Positions 54,562 to 63,101 are shown, counted from the stretch's first letter. The stretch is DNA of 64,000 nt from Neomegalonema sp. (GCF_028688855.1 NZ_JAQTXI010000017.1:1-64000), one strand, 5' to 3'. Program-made: numbers and translations. Notes: generated from the letters alone by a model not told the origin.

Positions 54562-55689
54562 GATCCCGATGGGCGAGGCGGGCGGCGCGCTCTGGAGCGC
54601 GAATTTCAGATCCAGCGAGACGGGGAAATGATCCGAAGCCAGAGTCAGGGCGCGGGTGGTCTCCACCTCGCGGGCGAGCGCCGCGTCCTGCCAGGGATTC
54701 CAGATCCGCCACTGCGGCTCCGCGCGCTCGGCCAGCCCCGGCGAGATCAGGATGAAGTCGATGAGCGCGTCCACCGTCCCGCCGGTGGCGGCGTCGTGGA
54801 AACGCGCGCTGGCGGGGACCCAACCATGGTCGGGAGTCCACCGGACCTTCGTCTCCGAAGTCCGCAGCCGCCTGTCCGGCGGCGCTCCGGTCCCGATGAT
54901 GGCGTCCAGACTCGAAACCCCGAGCCGCCGCTCGTAGAGATCCAGTCCCGGCCCGTCGTTGAAGTCGCCGAGCACGACCAGATCCTCGCCCCGCGCCAGA
55001 TGGGCCTCGATCCGCTCGCGCAGCCAGAGCGCCTCCGCGAGCTGCTTGCGGCGATTGGCGAGATGCTGCGCGGCGGCCGCCTCGCGATCCTTGCCGTTGG
55101 CGCCCGCCTTGGACTTCAGATGCGCCCCGATCAGCCGCAGGGCCGCGCCGCTGCATCTGTGGCGCAGATCCAGCTCCAGAGGCGGGCGGATGAAGCGATG
55201 GGTTTCGGCCTCGCCGTCGCCGTTCACGTCGCGGCGATAGAGCCCGTCGAAGCGCGGCGCCTCCGCCGAGGGCGCCGCCAGAGCCGCGAGCCCCCTGGGC
55301 GGCTCGGGCGAGGGGCCTTGCGGATCATGCTTCGCGGAGATCCGCGACGGATCGTAGAGCAGGACCAATTCCTGATCCGTCTCCGATTCGAAGCCCGAGA
55401 GCGCGGCGCTCTGGCGCAGGCCGAAGCGGGCGGCGAAGCCCTCCAGAGCCCGCACCGCCGAGCGCCCCGAGCGCGAGCCCGTGTTCGGCGCCTCGACCAC
55501 CAGCAGCGCGTCGGGATCGACGGCGCGGATCGCGGCGGCGACGGCCTCGGCCTGTTCGCGCCGCGTGACGCCGTAGCGTCGGGCGCGGCGCTCGTCGAGG
55601 AGCAGGCGGTCTTCGGCGTCGAAGAGCGCGTCGAACCATTCGACGTTCCAGCAGGCCAGACGCATCTCCGAGCCTTGAGGCATCCGCAT
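54559..55689 (-). CDS. Endonuclease/exonuclease/phosphatase (EEP) family protein
   Basis: 376 residues. Motifs of the EEP fold: LACWNVEWFD, LLVVEAPN, LRLIGAHLKSKAG, VVLGDFNDGPG, and the final LASDHFPVSLDL with the catalytic Asp-His. Members include nucleases and phospholipid phosphatases; the substrate is open. No signal peptide is seen. ATG 55689 (or 55683) follows GGAGGA. Divergent from trpE. Confidence 0.85.
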   Translation of the reverse strand: MRMPQGSEMRLACWNVEWFDALFDAEDRLLLDERRARRYGVTRREQAEAVAAAIRAVDPDALLVVEAPNTGSRSGRSAVRALEGFAARFGLRQSAALSGFESETDQELVLLYDPSRISAKHDPQGPSPEPPRGLAALAAPSAEAPRFDGLYRRDVNGDGEAETHRFIRPPLELDLRHRCSGAALRLIGAHLKSKAGANGKDREAAAAQHLANRRKQLAEALWLRERIEAHLARGEDLVVLGDFNDGPGLDLYERRLGVSSLDAIIGTGAPPDRRLRTSETKVRWTPDHGWVPASARFHDAATGGTVDALIDFILISPGLAERAEPQWRIWNPWQDAALAREVETTRALTLASDHFPVSLDLKFALQSAPPASPIGI

Positions 55690-55724
55690 TCCTCCGCTTC
55701 CTCCGCGATGGGGCCTTGTGAGGC

Positions 55725-55752
55725 CTTATAGCAAGTCCCGCGCCTTGGCGAA
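55725..55752 (-). promoter_or_regulatory. Possible promoter of the EEP gene
   Basis: TTCGCC (55752-55747), a 16-base spacer and TATAAG (55730-55725) on the minus strand. Its -35 overlaps the -35 of the trpE promoter on the other strand. Confidence 0.45.
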
Positions 55753-55773
55753 CGCCGCGCGAGCCCCTATAAG
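55745..55773 (+). promoter_or_regulatory. Sigma-70 promoter of trpE
   Basis: TTGGCG (55745-55750), a 17-base spacer and TATAAG (55768-55773). The leader to trpE is only about 38 bases, too short for a trp leader peptide and attenuator. Confidence 0.7.
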
Positions 55774-55817
55774 CGGATGCGTTCCCCTCCCGGACCAGCC
55801 GCCAAGGAGCGCGCCCG

Positions 55818-57341
55818 ATGAATCTGGAGCCCGGCTTCGACGCCTTCCGCGCAACCTACGAAAGCGGCGAGGGCCAGATTCTCTGGACGACCGTGCCCGC
55901 CGACCTCGACACGCCGGTGTCGCTGATGCTCAAGCTGGGCCACGGGCGGCGCGACTGCTTCCTGCTCGAATCGGTCAAGATCGACGGCGACCGGGGACGT
56001 TACTCCTCCATCGGGCTGAAGCCGGATCTGATCTGGCGCTGTCGCGACGGCAAGGCCGAGGTCAACCGCTCCGCCCGCATCGACCCCGAGACCTTCGCGC
56101 CCGACTCCAGGCCCGCTCTGGAATCCCTGCGGGCGCTGATGGCCGAAAGCCGTCTCCCCTTGCCCGAGGGCCTGCCGCCGATGGTGGCGGGCCTCTTCGG
56201 CTATCTCGGCTACGACATGATCCGCCAGGTGGAGCGCCTGCCCGATCCGCCCGAGGACAGGCTCGGGCTGCCGGACGCCATCCTGCTCCGCCCGACCATC
56301 ATGGCGGTGGTCGACCACGCTCGCGACGTGGTGATTTTCTCCACGCCCGTGCGGCCTTCGCCCGGCGTGGACGCCCGATCGGCCTATGAGCGCGCCGCCG
56401 AGCGGCTCGGCGACGCGGTGGAGGACATCGAGCGCGGCCTCCCTCACGAGGAGATCGACCGGCGCGCCTTCGACGAAGGCCACGTCGAACCCGAGTCCAA
56501 CATGGCGCCCGAAGCCTATCGGAGCATCGTGGCGAAGGCTCAGGACTACATCCGCGCGGGCGACATCTTCCAGGTGGTGCTCAGCCAGCGCTGGCGGCGG
56601 CCCTTCAAGCTGCCGCCCTTCTCCTTCTACCGGGCGCTGCGCCGGACGAATCCGTCGAGCTACATGTTCTTCTTCGACTTCGGAGCCTTTCAGGTGGCGG
56701 GCGCCAGCCCGGAGATCCTCGTGACCTACACGCCGAGCGAGATCAAGCTCCGGCCCATCGCGGGCACGCGTCCGCGCGGGGCCACGCCCGAAGAGGACCG
56801 CCGCCTCGAAGCCGAACTGCTCGCCGATCCCAAGGAACGCGCCGAGCATCTCATGCTGCTGGACCTCGGGCGCAACGACGTGGGCCGCGTGGCGAAGGTC
56901 GGGACCGTGCGCCCCACCGAGACCTTCACCATCGAGCGCTACAGCCATGTGATGCACATCGTCAGCCATGTGACGGGCGTGCCGCGCGCGGATGTGGACG
57001 CGCTCGACGTCTTTCTGGCGGGGATGCCTGCGGGGACGGTCTCGGGGGCGCCCAAGATCCGCGCCATGGAGATCATCGACGAACTGGAGGTCGAGCGGCG
57101 CGGCGTCTATGCGGGGGGCGTGGGCTATTTCGCGGCCAACGGCGAAATGGACGCCTGCATCGCCATCCGGACGGCGCTGTTCAAGGACGGCGAGATGATC
57201 ACTCAGGCGGGCGGCGGCGTGGTCTACGACTCCGATTCCGAAATGGAGCGTCAGGAGACGATCAACAAGGCGCGCGCTCCGGCCCGCGCCGCCGAAGAGG
57301 CCATCCGCCACGCCGAGGGCAAGGCCCGCAACCGCCGGTGA
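55818..57341 (+). CDS. trpE: Anthranilate synthase component I
   Basis: 507 residues. The N-terminal domain contains FLLESVKIDGDRGRYSSIG (feedback-binding LLES region), and the chorismate-binding domain has AGDIFQVVLSQRW, PIAGTRPRG, ERAEHLMLLDLGRNDVGRV and AGTVSGAPKIRAMEIIDELE. Makes anthranilate from chorismate with ammonia from TrpG. ATG 55818 has AAGGAG upstream. trpG, trpD and trpC do not follow; a repeat and terminator do. Confidence 0.97.
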   Translation: MNLEPGFDAFRATYESGEGQILWTTVPADLDTPVSLMLKLGHGRRDCFLLESVKIDGDRGRYSSIGLKPDLIWRCRDGKAEVNRSARIDPETFAPDSRPALESLRALMAESRLPLPEGLPPMVAGLFGYLGYDMIRQVERLPDPPEDRLGLPDAILLRPTIMAVVDHARDVVIFSTPVRPSPGVDARSAYERAAERLGDAVEDIERGLPHEEIDRRAFDEGHVEPESNMAPEAYRSIVAKAQDYIRAGDIFQVVLSQRWRRPFKLPPFSFYRALRRTNPSSYMFFFDFGAFQVAGASPEILVTYTPSEIKLRPIAGTRPRGATPEEDRRLEAELLADPKERAEHLMLLDLGRNDVGRVAKVGTVRPTETFTIERYSHVMHIVSHVTGVPRADVDALDVFLAGMPAGTVSGAPKIRAMEIIDELEVERRGVYAGGVGYFAANGEMDACIAIRTALFKDGEMITQAGGGVVYDSDSEMERQETINKARAPARAAEEAIRHAEGKARNRR

Positions 57342-57344
57342 GGT

Positions 57345-57422
57345 CTGCGCCGAAAGCGCATGAGGCTGGTCCTGAGCCGAAGGCGCATGAGACTGGCCCT
57401 GCGCCGAAAGCGCATGAGACGG
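57345..57422 (+). repeat. 27-bp tandem repeat, 2.9 copies
   Basis: Units at 57345-57371, 57372-57398 and 57399-57422 (partial), sharing CTG(C/A)GCCGAA(A/G)GCGCATGAG. They start three bases after the trpE stop and end just before a terminator. Confidence 0.9.
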
Positions 57423-57425
57423 ATG

Positions 57426-57452
57426 GACGCCCCCTCTGCGGGGGCGTCTTGC
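57426..57452 (+). terminator. Terminator of trpE
   Basis: A 9-bp perfect stem (57426-57434 with 57440-57448), a 5-base loop, then TTGCGTT. The stem is GC-rich and the T tract short. Confidence 0.65.
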
Positions 57453-57504
57453 GTTATGCTCGCCGCCAGCTCGCCGCTCCATCGCCCAACTGCAAAGCCG
57501 CCTC

Positions 57505-58827
57505 ATGACGCCCTATCTGCACGAACATCCCCGCCGCGCCGCGCTCATCAACGAGCTGCACGCCCGTCCGGCGCCGGCGCTGACGGCGCCTTGCCGCATG
57601 GCGCATCTGGCCTTCAAGCGCATCGAGCGGGCCATCGACCGCGACCGCAGCATCGACCGCGCCCATATGGCGGCGCTCTGCGCGCGTTTCGGCGTGGCGC
57701 CTCCCGCGCCCGAGGCCGGGCATCACTTCGCCGATTTCGGGCGCTTCCGCGTGAAATGGGAGATGCATTCGGAATTCGTCGCCTACACCATCTTCGCCGA
57801 GGGAGTCAGCGAAAGGCCCTTCGCCGAGAACCCGATGCGGCTTCTGCCCAATGATTGGCTCGCCTCGGCGCCGGGAGTCGCGGTGGCGGCCATCCACGCC
57901 GAACTGCGGCCCTGGGAGGGCGCTTCGCCCGGAGAGGCCGGGCCTCCGCCCGAGGCGGCGGGCCAGTTCACCGGCGAGAGCCTCGCGGGCTGCGCGACGG
58001 CGGGCGGCGCGGCGCGGGTCTTCGGAGACTTCCGCCTCGACGCCGAGGGCTTCACGCGATTCCTCATGCTGACCCGCCCGGAGGCCTCGCCGCGCCAGAT
58101 GGGCCGCATGGCGCAAAGGCTGCTGGAGATCGAGACCTATCGGGCCATGTCCATGCTGGCCCTGCCGGTGATGCGCGAGATCGGCCCCCGTCTGGCCGAG
58201 GCGGAATCGGCGCTCGTCGAGACCACCCAGGCCATCAGCGCTCCCGAGCGCGGCGCCGAAGGCGACGACCGCGCCAGCCTCGCGCGTCTGACCTCGGTTT
58301 CGGCGGAGATCGAGGCCATGACCGCCCGCACGGCCTTTCGTCTGGGAGCGGCGCGGGCCTATGGGGCGATTCTCTGGGACCGCATCGCGGCTCTGCGCGA
58401 GGAGCGCATCGAGGGCGTCCAGACCCTTCAGGAGTTCATGACCCGCCGTTACGCCCCCGCCATGCGCACGGTGGAGTCGGGGGGCGAGCGTCTGGAGAAT
58501 CTGTCGGCCCGCGCCACGCGGGCGAGCGACCTGCTCCGCGCCCGGGTGGACGTGGCTCTGGCCGAGCAGAATCAGGCGCTGCTCCATTCGATGGACCGCC
58601 GCGCGGATCTCCAGCTTCGCCTTCAGGAGACGGTGGAGGGGCTTTCGGTGGTGGCCATCGGCTATTACGCCGTGAGTCTGGCGGGTTATCTGCTGGGGCC
58701 TCTGGCGGCGAAGATCGGCGTGGAGCCCAAGATCCTCACCGCCCTGAGCGTGCCGCCGATCCTCTTCGGGGTCTGGCTCTTCCTGAAGCGCCTGAAAAGC
58801 CGCATCGCGGAGGACGGGGGGCATTAG
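57505..58827 (+). CDS. DUF3422 family membrane protein
   Basis: 440 residues. The N-terminal HPRRAALINELHARP motif and the later FGRFRVKWEMHSEFVAYTIF are conserved in DUF3422. A coiled-coil middle (about 240-350) leads to two C-terminal membrane helices (about 378-398 and 410-428) with a basic end. Function unknown. ATG 57505 begins the family core. It is downstream of, and probably independent from, trpE. Confidence 0.88.
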   Translation: MTPYLHEHPRRAALINELHARPAPALTAPCRMAHLAFKRIERAIDRDRSIDRAHMAALCARFGVAPPAPEAGHHFADFGRFRVKWEMHSEFVAYTIFAEGVSERPFAENPMRLLPNDWLASAPGVAVAAIHAELRPWEGASPGEAGPPPEAAGQFTGESLAGCATAGGAARVFGDFRLDAEGFTRFLMLTRPEASPRQMGRMAQRLLEIETYRAMSMLALPVMREIGPRLAEAESALVETTQAISAPERGAEGDDRASLARLTSVSAEIEAMTARTAFRLGAARAYGAILWDRIAALREERIEGVQTLQEFMTRRYAPAMRTVESGGERLENLSARATRASDLLRARVDVALAEQNQALLHSMDRRADLQLRLQETVEGLSVVAIGYYAVSLAGYLLGPLAAKIGVEPKILTALSVPPILFGVWLFLKRLKSRIAEDGGH

Positions 58828-58848
58828 CCCCGCGTCCGCCCGCGCGGC

Positions 58849-59472
58849 TCATCCCGCAGGGGCCGGAGTCCGGGCGCGCAGACCCGAGATGTAGCCTTGC
58901 ACCAGATCGCGGGCCAGCTCCTCCGCGCCCGGCGCCGAGATCAGCGCCAGATGTCCCGCGCTCGCCAGAGACTCCACGCCATGCAGAGCCGCCCAGAGCG
59001 CCCGCGCGCCCTGAGGCGCAGCCTCGGGGCCCGCCAGATCCTCCAGCACCTCCTCGACGATCCGGAAGGGCGCAGCCCGCGCCTCGTGGAACCACTCCGG
59101 CGGAGCGTCCGCCGGGCGATGCTCGAAGATCGCGCTCCAGTTCCGCCCCCGCGTCTGCGCGAAGCGCAGATAGGCCTCCGCCAGAGCCAGCAAGGTGGCT
59201 TCCGGCGCCAGACCCTCCGTCCGCGCCGAAGCCCGCCGCGTCTCCAGAGCCCGCCGCAATCCCTCGAACTCGCGCAGGCTCGCCTGGCGAATCACCGCGT
59301 CGAGATTCGGGAAATGCGTGTAGATCGACCCCACCGCGCAACCCGCCTCCGCGGCGAGCCGACGCGCCGTCAGAGCCCCCAGCCCCTCGGCGCCGATCAC
59401 CTCTTGCGCCTTGAGGATCAAGGCTTCCCGGGTCGCGGCTATGGCGTCTTCGGATTTGCGCGGGCGCGCCAT
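58849..59472 (-). CDS. TetR/AcrR family repressor
   Basis: 207 residues. Helix-turn-helix: ALTARRLAAEAGCAVGSIYTHFPNLDAVIRQA. The C-terminal domain resembles the WHG group (LWAALHGVESLASAGH). ATG 59472 follows GGGAG; the longer frame upstream runs over the operator region. It is divergent from plsC and shares a 126-base gap containing two dyads, so it likely controls itself and plsC-lplT, perhaps in response to a lipid or acyl-CoA. Confidence 0.88.
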   Translation of the reverse strand: MARPRKSEDAIAATREALILKAQEVIGAEGLGALTARRLAAEAGCAVGSIYTHFPNLDAVIRQASLREFEGLRRALETRRASARTEGLAPEATLLALAEAYLRFAQTRGRNWSAIFEHRPADAPPEWFHEARAAPFRIVEEVLEDLAGPEAAPQGARALWAALHGVESLASAGHLALISAPGAEELARDLVQGYISGLRARTPAPAG

Positions 59473-59536
59473 CGGGCTCCCTTTCCGTCGGGTTGGGTGT
59501 GCGGCGTCGAGGTAATCTTGAGCGATGTTCACGGGA

Positions 59537-59554
59537 CTTGACGCGCAGGTCAAG
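59537..59554. promoter_or_regulatory. Operator-like dyad 1
   Basis: CTTGAC-N6-GTCAAG, a perfect 6-bp inverted repeat. The left arm contains a -35-like TTGAC for the plus strand. Confidence 0.5.
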
Positions 59555-59568
59555 ACCCATCATGTTAT

Positions 59569-59583
59569 ATGAACGTTGTTCAT
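59569..59583. promoter_or_regulatory. TetR-type operator dyad 2
   Basis: ATGAAC-GTT-GTTCAT, a 6-bp inverted repeat with 3-base spacer, next to a TTATAT hexamer (59565-59570) and 16 bases before plsC. It is typical in size and position for TetR repression. Confidence 0.6.
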
Positions 59584-59598
59584 GACAAGGATCCGGCC

Positions 59599-60432
59599 AT
59601 GCGCTTCCTGCGCTCGACCCTTTTCAACCTCGCGTTTTACGGCTTCACCCTGATTCTGGCCCTCGCGGCGACGCCCTTCGCGCTGATCGGAGCGCGGATT
59701 CCGCTGCGGAGACTCTTCCGGTTCTGGGCGGGGGGGACGCTGGCTCTGACGCGCGGCCTCCTCGGCGCGCGCATCGAGATCCGGGGCCGCGCGCACATGC
59801 CGCAAGGCGGCGCCCTGATCATCGGCAACCATCAGAGCGAACTGGACGGAATCCTCATGGCGCGGCTGACGCCGGAGCTCGCGCCGGTGGCCATGGCCGA
59901 ACTGGAGCGCTACCCCTTCTTCGGCCCCATCCTGCGGGCGCTCGGTTTCCTGCTGGTGCGCACGGAAGGCGAGCGCGGGCAATCGGCCGCCGTGGCCGAG
60001 GCCGCCCGCGCCGCCGTCGCGGAGGGGCGTCAGGTGCTGATCTATCCCGAAGGCCGCCTGATGCCCGTCGGCGAGCGCGCCCCCATGCGCAGCGGAGTCT
60101 GGAGGATCTATCACGCGTTGCAGGCGCCCGCCCATCTGGTCGCGCAGGATCTCGGGCGGATCTGGCCGCGTCGCGAATGGGTCAAGAATCCCGGCGCGCA
60201 AGCGGTCCTGGAGTTCCTGCCGCCGATTCCGCCGGGCCTCGGCAAGGAAGACTTCATGCTGGAGGTGGAGCGCCGCCTCGAAGCCGCCGTCTCGGCTCTG
60301 GAGGCCGAGCACGCCGCCGCCTGCGCCTCCGCGGATTCCGACTCCGGACGGCTTGCGCGCGGCGGCGAAAGCGGAGAGCCTGCGACGCGTCCGGGCCTGC
60401 CCGCCCCCGCCCAGGAGATGCTCCCCCGATGA
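59599..60432 (+). CDS. 1-acyl-sn-glycerol-3-phosphate acyltransferase (PlsC-like)
   Basis: 277 residues. A hydrophobic N-terminal anchor (about 8-30), then the HX4D site NHQSELD near 75 and the glycerophosphate motif YPEGRL near 155. Acylates lysophosphatidic acid or other lysophospholipids at the inner membrane. ATG 59599 has AAGGA upstream; the ATG at 59569 falls inside the operator. The C-terminal 40 residues are low-complexity. The stop overlaps the next start as ATGA, linking it to a lysophospholipid-type transporter. Confidence 0.88.
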   Translation: MRFLRSTLFNLAFYGFTLILALAATPFALIGARIPLRRLFRFWAGGTLALTRGLLGARIEIRGRAHMPQGGALIIGNHQSELDGILMARLTPELAPVAMAELERYPFFGPILRALGFLLVRTEGERGQSAAVAEAARAAVAEGRQVLIYPEGRLMPVGERAPMRSGVWRIYHALQAPAHLVAQDLGRIWPRREWVKNPGAQAVLEFLPPIPPGLGKEDFMLEVERRLEAAVSALEAEHAAACASADSDSGRLARGGESGEPATRPGLPAPAQEMLPR

Positions 60433-61778
60433 CCGATCCGACTTCTTCTCCGCTGCGTCTGCTCGGCGAGCGGAGATTCTGGCCTCTCTTCGGCGCCCAG
60501 GCGCTGGGAGCCTTCAACGATCAGGTGTTCAAGACCGGATTCGTCTCGCTGATCACCTTCCGTCTGGCGGATCTGCACGGGCTGAACGCCGGATTCCACA
60601 ACGCCTTCGCGGCGGGGCTGTTCATCCTGCCCTTCGCGCTCTTCGCCCCCACCGCCGGACAGATCGCCGACGGCATGGACAAGGGCCTCATGATGAAGCG
60701 CGTCAAGGCGGCGGAGATCGTGCTGATGCTGCTGGCGGCGCTCGCCTATCATCTCCAGAACCTGACGCTGCTCTACGGGCTGCTTTTCCTGATGGGCGCG
60801 CAATCGGCGGTCTTCAGCCCGATCAAATACGGAATCCTGCCGCAATATCTGAAGCCGGGCGAGCTGGTCGCGGGGAACGGCCTGATCCAGGCGGCGACCT
60901 TCCTGGCGATCCTCTTCGGACAGATCGCCGGCGCCAAGCTGGTGCTCAGCGAGGCGGGGGTGACGATCATCTCGGTCCTTGTGGTTCTGGTGGCGGTCGC
61001 GGGCTGGCTCTTCAGCCTGAAGACTCCGCCTGCGCCGCCCCTCGGGGCGAGTCCGCCCAGGGTCGACTGGGTCTTTCCGCGCGCCGTCTGGAGCGTCATC
61101 CGCGAGACCCGCCGCAATCGTCCCGCCTTCAAGGCGATCCTCAACATCGCCTGGTTCTGGTTCCTCGGCGCGACCTACATGGCCCTTGTGCTGCCCTTCG
61201 CGAAGGAGTCGCTCGGGGCGGATGAAAACGTCTCGGTGATCCTGCTGGCGGCCTTCTCCATCGGGGTGGCTCTGGGCTCGGCGGCCTGCGCGCGGCTCTA
61301 CAAGGGCGAGGCGCGGGTGGATCTCGCGGGATGGGCGGCGGTCGGCATGGCGGTTCTGGCGATCCTGCTGTTCTTCGCGACGAAGGCCTATCAGGCGGCG
61401 GCGCCTCTGCCGGAGGCCCTGATGGGTCCGGCGGCCTTCTGGACCCGAGCATGGGCCTGGGCGATCCTGCTGTGCTTCGTGGGTCTGGCGGCGGCGGCGG
61501 GGCTCTACATCACGCCGCTGAACGCCCGGATGCAGACCGCCGCCGAGCCGGAGGCGCGCGGACGCGTGGTCGCGGCTTCGAACGTGCTGGATTCCCTGCT
61601 CATGGTGCTGTCTTCGGTGGCGGCCATGGGGCTGATCGCGGCGGGGCTTTCGCATGAGGCGATCTTCGCGCTCGTGGGGGCGACGGGCTTCCTGGCGGCG
61701 CTCTGGGCGGCCGCCGACGCGCCGCAAGGAATCCTCGGGCGCATCGGCAGGGCCGTCGGCTTCGGAGAACGGGGTTAG
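60429..61778 (+). CDS. LplT-like lysophospholipid MFS transporter
   Basis: 449 residues, about 12 helices. FGAQALGAFNDQVFKTGFVSLITF opens it, a region typical of LplT, and LLFLMGAQSAVFSPIKYGILPQYL is the other marker. LplT flips lysophospholipids inward for re-acylation; in E. coli it pairs with the acyltransferase Aas. Pairing here with plsC supports the same job. The last four bases overlap the convergent thioredoxin gene. Confidence 0.87.
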   Translation: MTDPTSSPLRLLGERRFWPLFGAQALGAFNDQVFKTGFVSLITFRLADLHGLNAGFHNAFAAGLFILPFALFAPTAGQIADGMDKGLMMKRVKAAEIVLMLLAALAYHLQNLTLLYGLLFLMGAQSAVFSPIKYGILPQYLKPGELVAGNGLIQAATFLAILFGQIAGAKLVLSEAGVTIISVLVVLVAVAGWLFSLKTPPAPPLGASPPRVDWVFPRAVWSVIRETRRNRPAFKAILNIAWFWFLGATYMALVLPFAKESLGADENVSVILLAAFSIGVALGSAACARLYKGEARVDLAGWAAVGMAVLAILLFFATKAYQAAAPLPEALMGPAAFWTRAWAWAILLCFVGLAAAAGLYITPLNARMQTAAEPEARGRVVAASNVLDSLLMVLSSVAAMGLIAAGLSHEAIFALVGATGFLAALWAAADAPQGILGRIGRAVGFGERG

Positions 61779-62368
61779 ACGCTCTCGGCCATCAGGGCCC
61801 GGAGCCAGTCCCTGGCGCCGGGCGAATCCCAGTCGCCCGCGCCCCAGACCACGCCCCGGATCTCGCCCGCCTTGTCGAGGACATAGGTCGTCGGCGTCGA
61901 GATGGACATGCTCTGATGCACGCTCAGGGCGAAGAAGGTTCCGTTGATCCGCTCCAGATCCTGGATCACCGGCAGGCTCCGCACGCCCCAGCCCTCGAAG
62001 GCGAAGCGCGCGCGGTCGAGGTCGAGGTCCAGCGTCAGAGGCGCCATGACCAGCCCTTCGGGCGCCATCTCCGCCCCGAGGCGGTCGAGGATCGGCATCT
62101 CGCGGCGGCAGATGGGGCAATCGCTCTTCCAGAGCGTCACCACCGCCACCCGGCCCTTGTAATCGGCCAGAGAGCCCTTGCGGCCCTCGGCGGCGTGGAG
62201 GATCGGGAAATCCGGCGCGGTCAGCTTCCGCGGAGCGGGCCGCACATGCTGCGATTCCCAGCGCGCGGCCTCGGCGGTCAGGCCCGGCACCATCTGCGCC
62301 GCGCCCGGACCGACCGCCGCCAGAGCCAGACCCAAGGCCAGAACGGCCCCCTTCAGAAGGCGGTTCAT
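61775..62368 (-). CDS. TlpA-like thioredoxin-fold protein (CPIC)
   Basis: 197 residues. Signal peptide (1-24, ends GAA-QMV), then a thioredoxin fold with active site DCPICRREMP near 83. The cis-Pro region is STPTTYVLD. It likely acts on disulfides or cytochrome/copper assembly in the periplasm. The -Pro-Ile- dipeptide differs from its neighbour. It overlaps the upstream tlpA by 4 bases (ATGA). Confidence 0.82.
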   Translation of the reverse strand: MNRLLKGAVLALGLALAAVGPGAAQMVPGLTAEAARWESQHVRPAPRKLTAPDFPILHAAEGRKGSLADYKGRVAVVTLWKSDCPICRREMPILDRLGAEMAPEGLVMAPLTLDLDLDRARFAFEGWGVRSLPVIQDLERINGTFFALSVHQSMSISTPTTYVLDKAGEIRGVVWGAGDWDSPGARDWLRALMAESV

Positions 62369-63063
62369 TGCGCGGCTCCCTGAGTCGAGGTCTTGCCTGC
62401 GAGGCGGTCGAGATAGCGGCGTCCGCCGGGTTTGTCCCAGGGCTGGGCGCCCACGAAGATCTCCGCCGCCTCGCCCTGGGGATTGAGGATCACATGGGCC
62501 GGAGTTCCCGCCTGACAGAGCTCGTCGAAGAGCGCGCGGCCGTAATCGACGTTGGCGGGGATATGGCTCCAGCCCTTCAGGTCGAGGAACCAGCGCACCG
62601 CCCCGCGCAGGAACTGCATCTCCTCGACGGGGCTGGTCAGTTCGTGTTCGCCGGGCGCCTCGGGGTTCTCGCCGCGATACCAGAGCAGGGCCTGCTGCGC
62701 CGATTTCGGGTCCTGGGCCTCGTCGATGGAGAGCGGCAGGATCACCAGATCGGTCCCCTCATACTCCTTCATCAGGGCGTCGATCGCGGGCAGCTCGATC
62801 ATGCAGCCGCCGCACCAGGTCGCCCAGAAGAGCAGCATCACCGACTTGCCCTTGTGATCCTCCAGAGAGCCGATGCTCCCGTCGGCGCGCAGGAAACGCA
62901 CGGATTCGGGCTTCAGAGGCGCGGGCGGCTGGAAATATCCGCCCTCGGCGAACATCATCCGGGCGCCCGGATCGCGACAGGCGGCCTCGGCGGCGGGCGC
63001 CAGGGCCAGAGCGGCCAGGGCTCCGAAAGCCAGAGGCCGGAAACAGGAAGACAGAAGGCGCAT
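62365..63063 (-). CDS. TlpA-like thioredoxin-fold protein (WCGGC)
   Basis: 232 residues. Signal peptide (1 to about 27, AEA-ACR), an extra N-terminal segment, and a thioredoxin domain with FWATWCGGCMIELP near 82 and cis-Pro in AGTPAHVILN. An insertion of about 50 residues (95-150) lies between active site and cis-Pro. First gene of the two-gene thioredoxin operon. Confidence 0.85.
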   Translation of the reverse strand: MRLLSSCFRPLAFGALAALALAPAAEAACRDPGARMMFAEGGYFQPPAPLKPESVRFLRADGSIGSLEDHKGKSVMLLFWATWCGGCMIELPAIDALMKEYEGTDLVILPLSIDEAQDPKSAQQALLWYRGENPEAPGEHELTSPVEEMQFLRGAVRWFLDLKGWSHIPANVDYGRALFDELCQAGTPAHVILNPQGEAAEIFVGAQPWDKPGGRRYLDRLAGKTSTQGAAQ

Positions 63064-63093
63064 GCGGAGGCTCCGGAAGCGATTTTCGCAGAG

Positions 63094-63101
63094 TTTATAA
63101 T
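63094..63101. promoter_or_regulatory. Divergent -10 region, thioredoxin operon / small membrane gene
   Basis: A TTTATAAT core gives TATAAT on the plus strand (63096-63101) and TATAAA on the minus strand (63099-63094). The -35 boxes are weak on both sides. Confidence 0.4.

Noticed and set aside
55774-55817. trp attenuator upstream of trpE
   Set aside because: The leader is about 38 bases, has no Trp codons in a small reading frame and no competing hairpins.
57360-57504. Short reading frames over the 27-bp repeats on either strand
   Set aside because: They follow from the repeat itself (27 is a multiple of three) and run through a terminator; no ribosome-binding site is seen.
59569-59598. ATG at 59569 as the plsC start
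   Set aside because: It lies inside a perfect operator-like dyad, and ATG 59599 has AAGGA at proper spacing and starts the membrane anchor.
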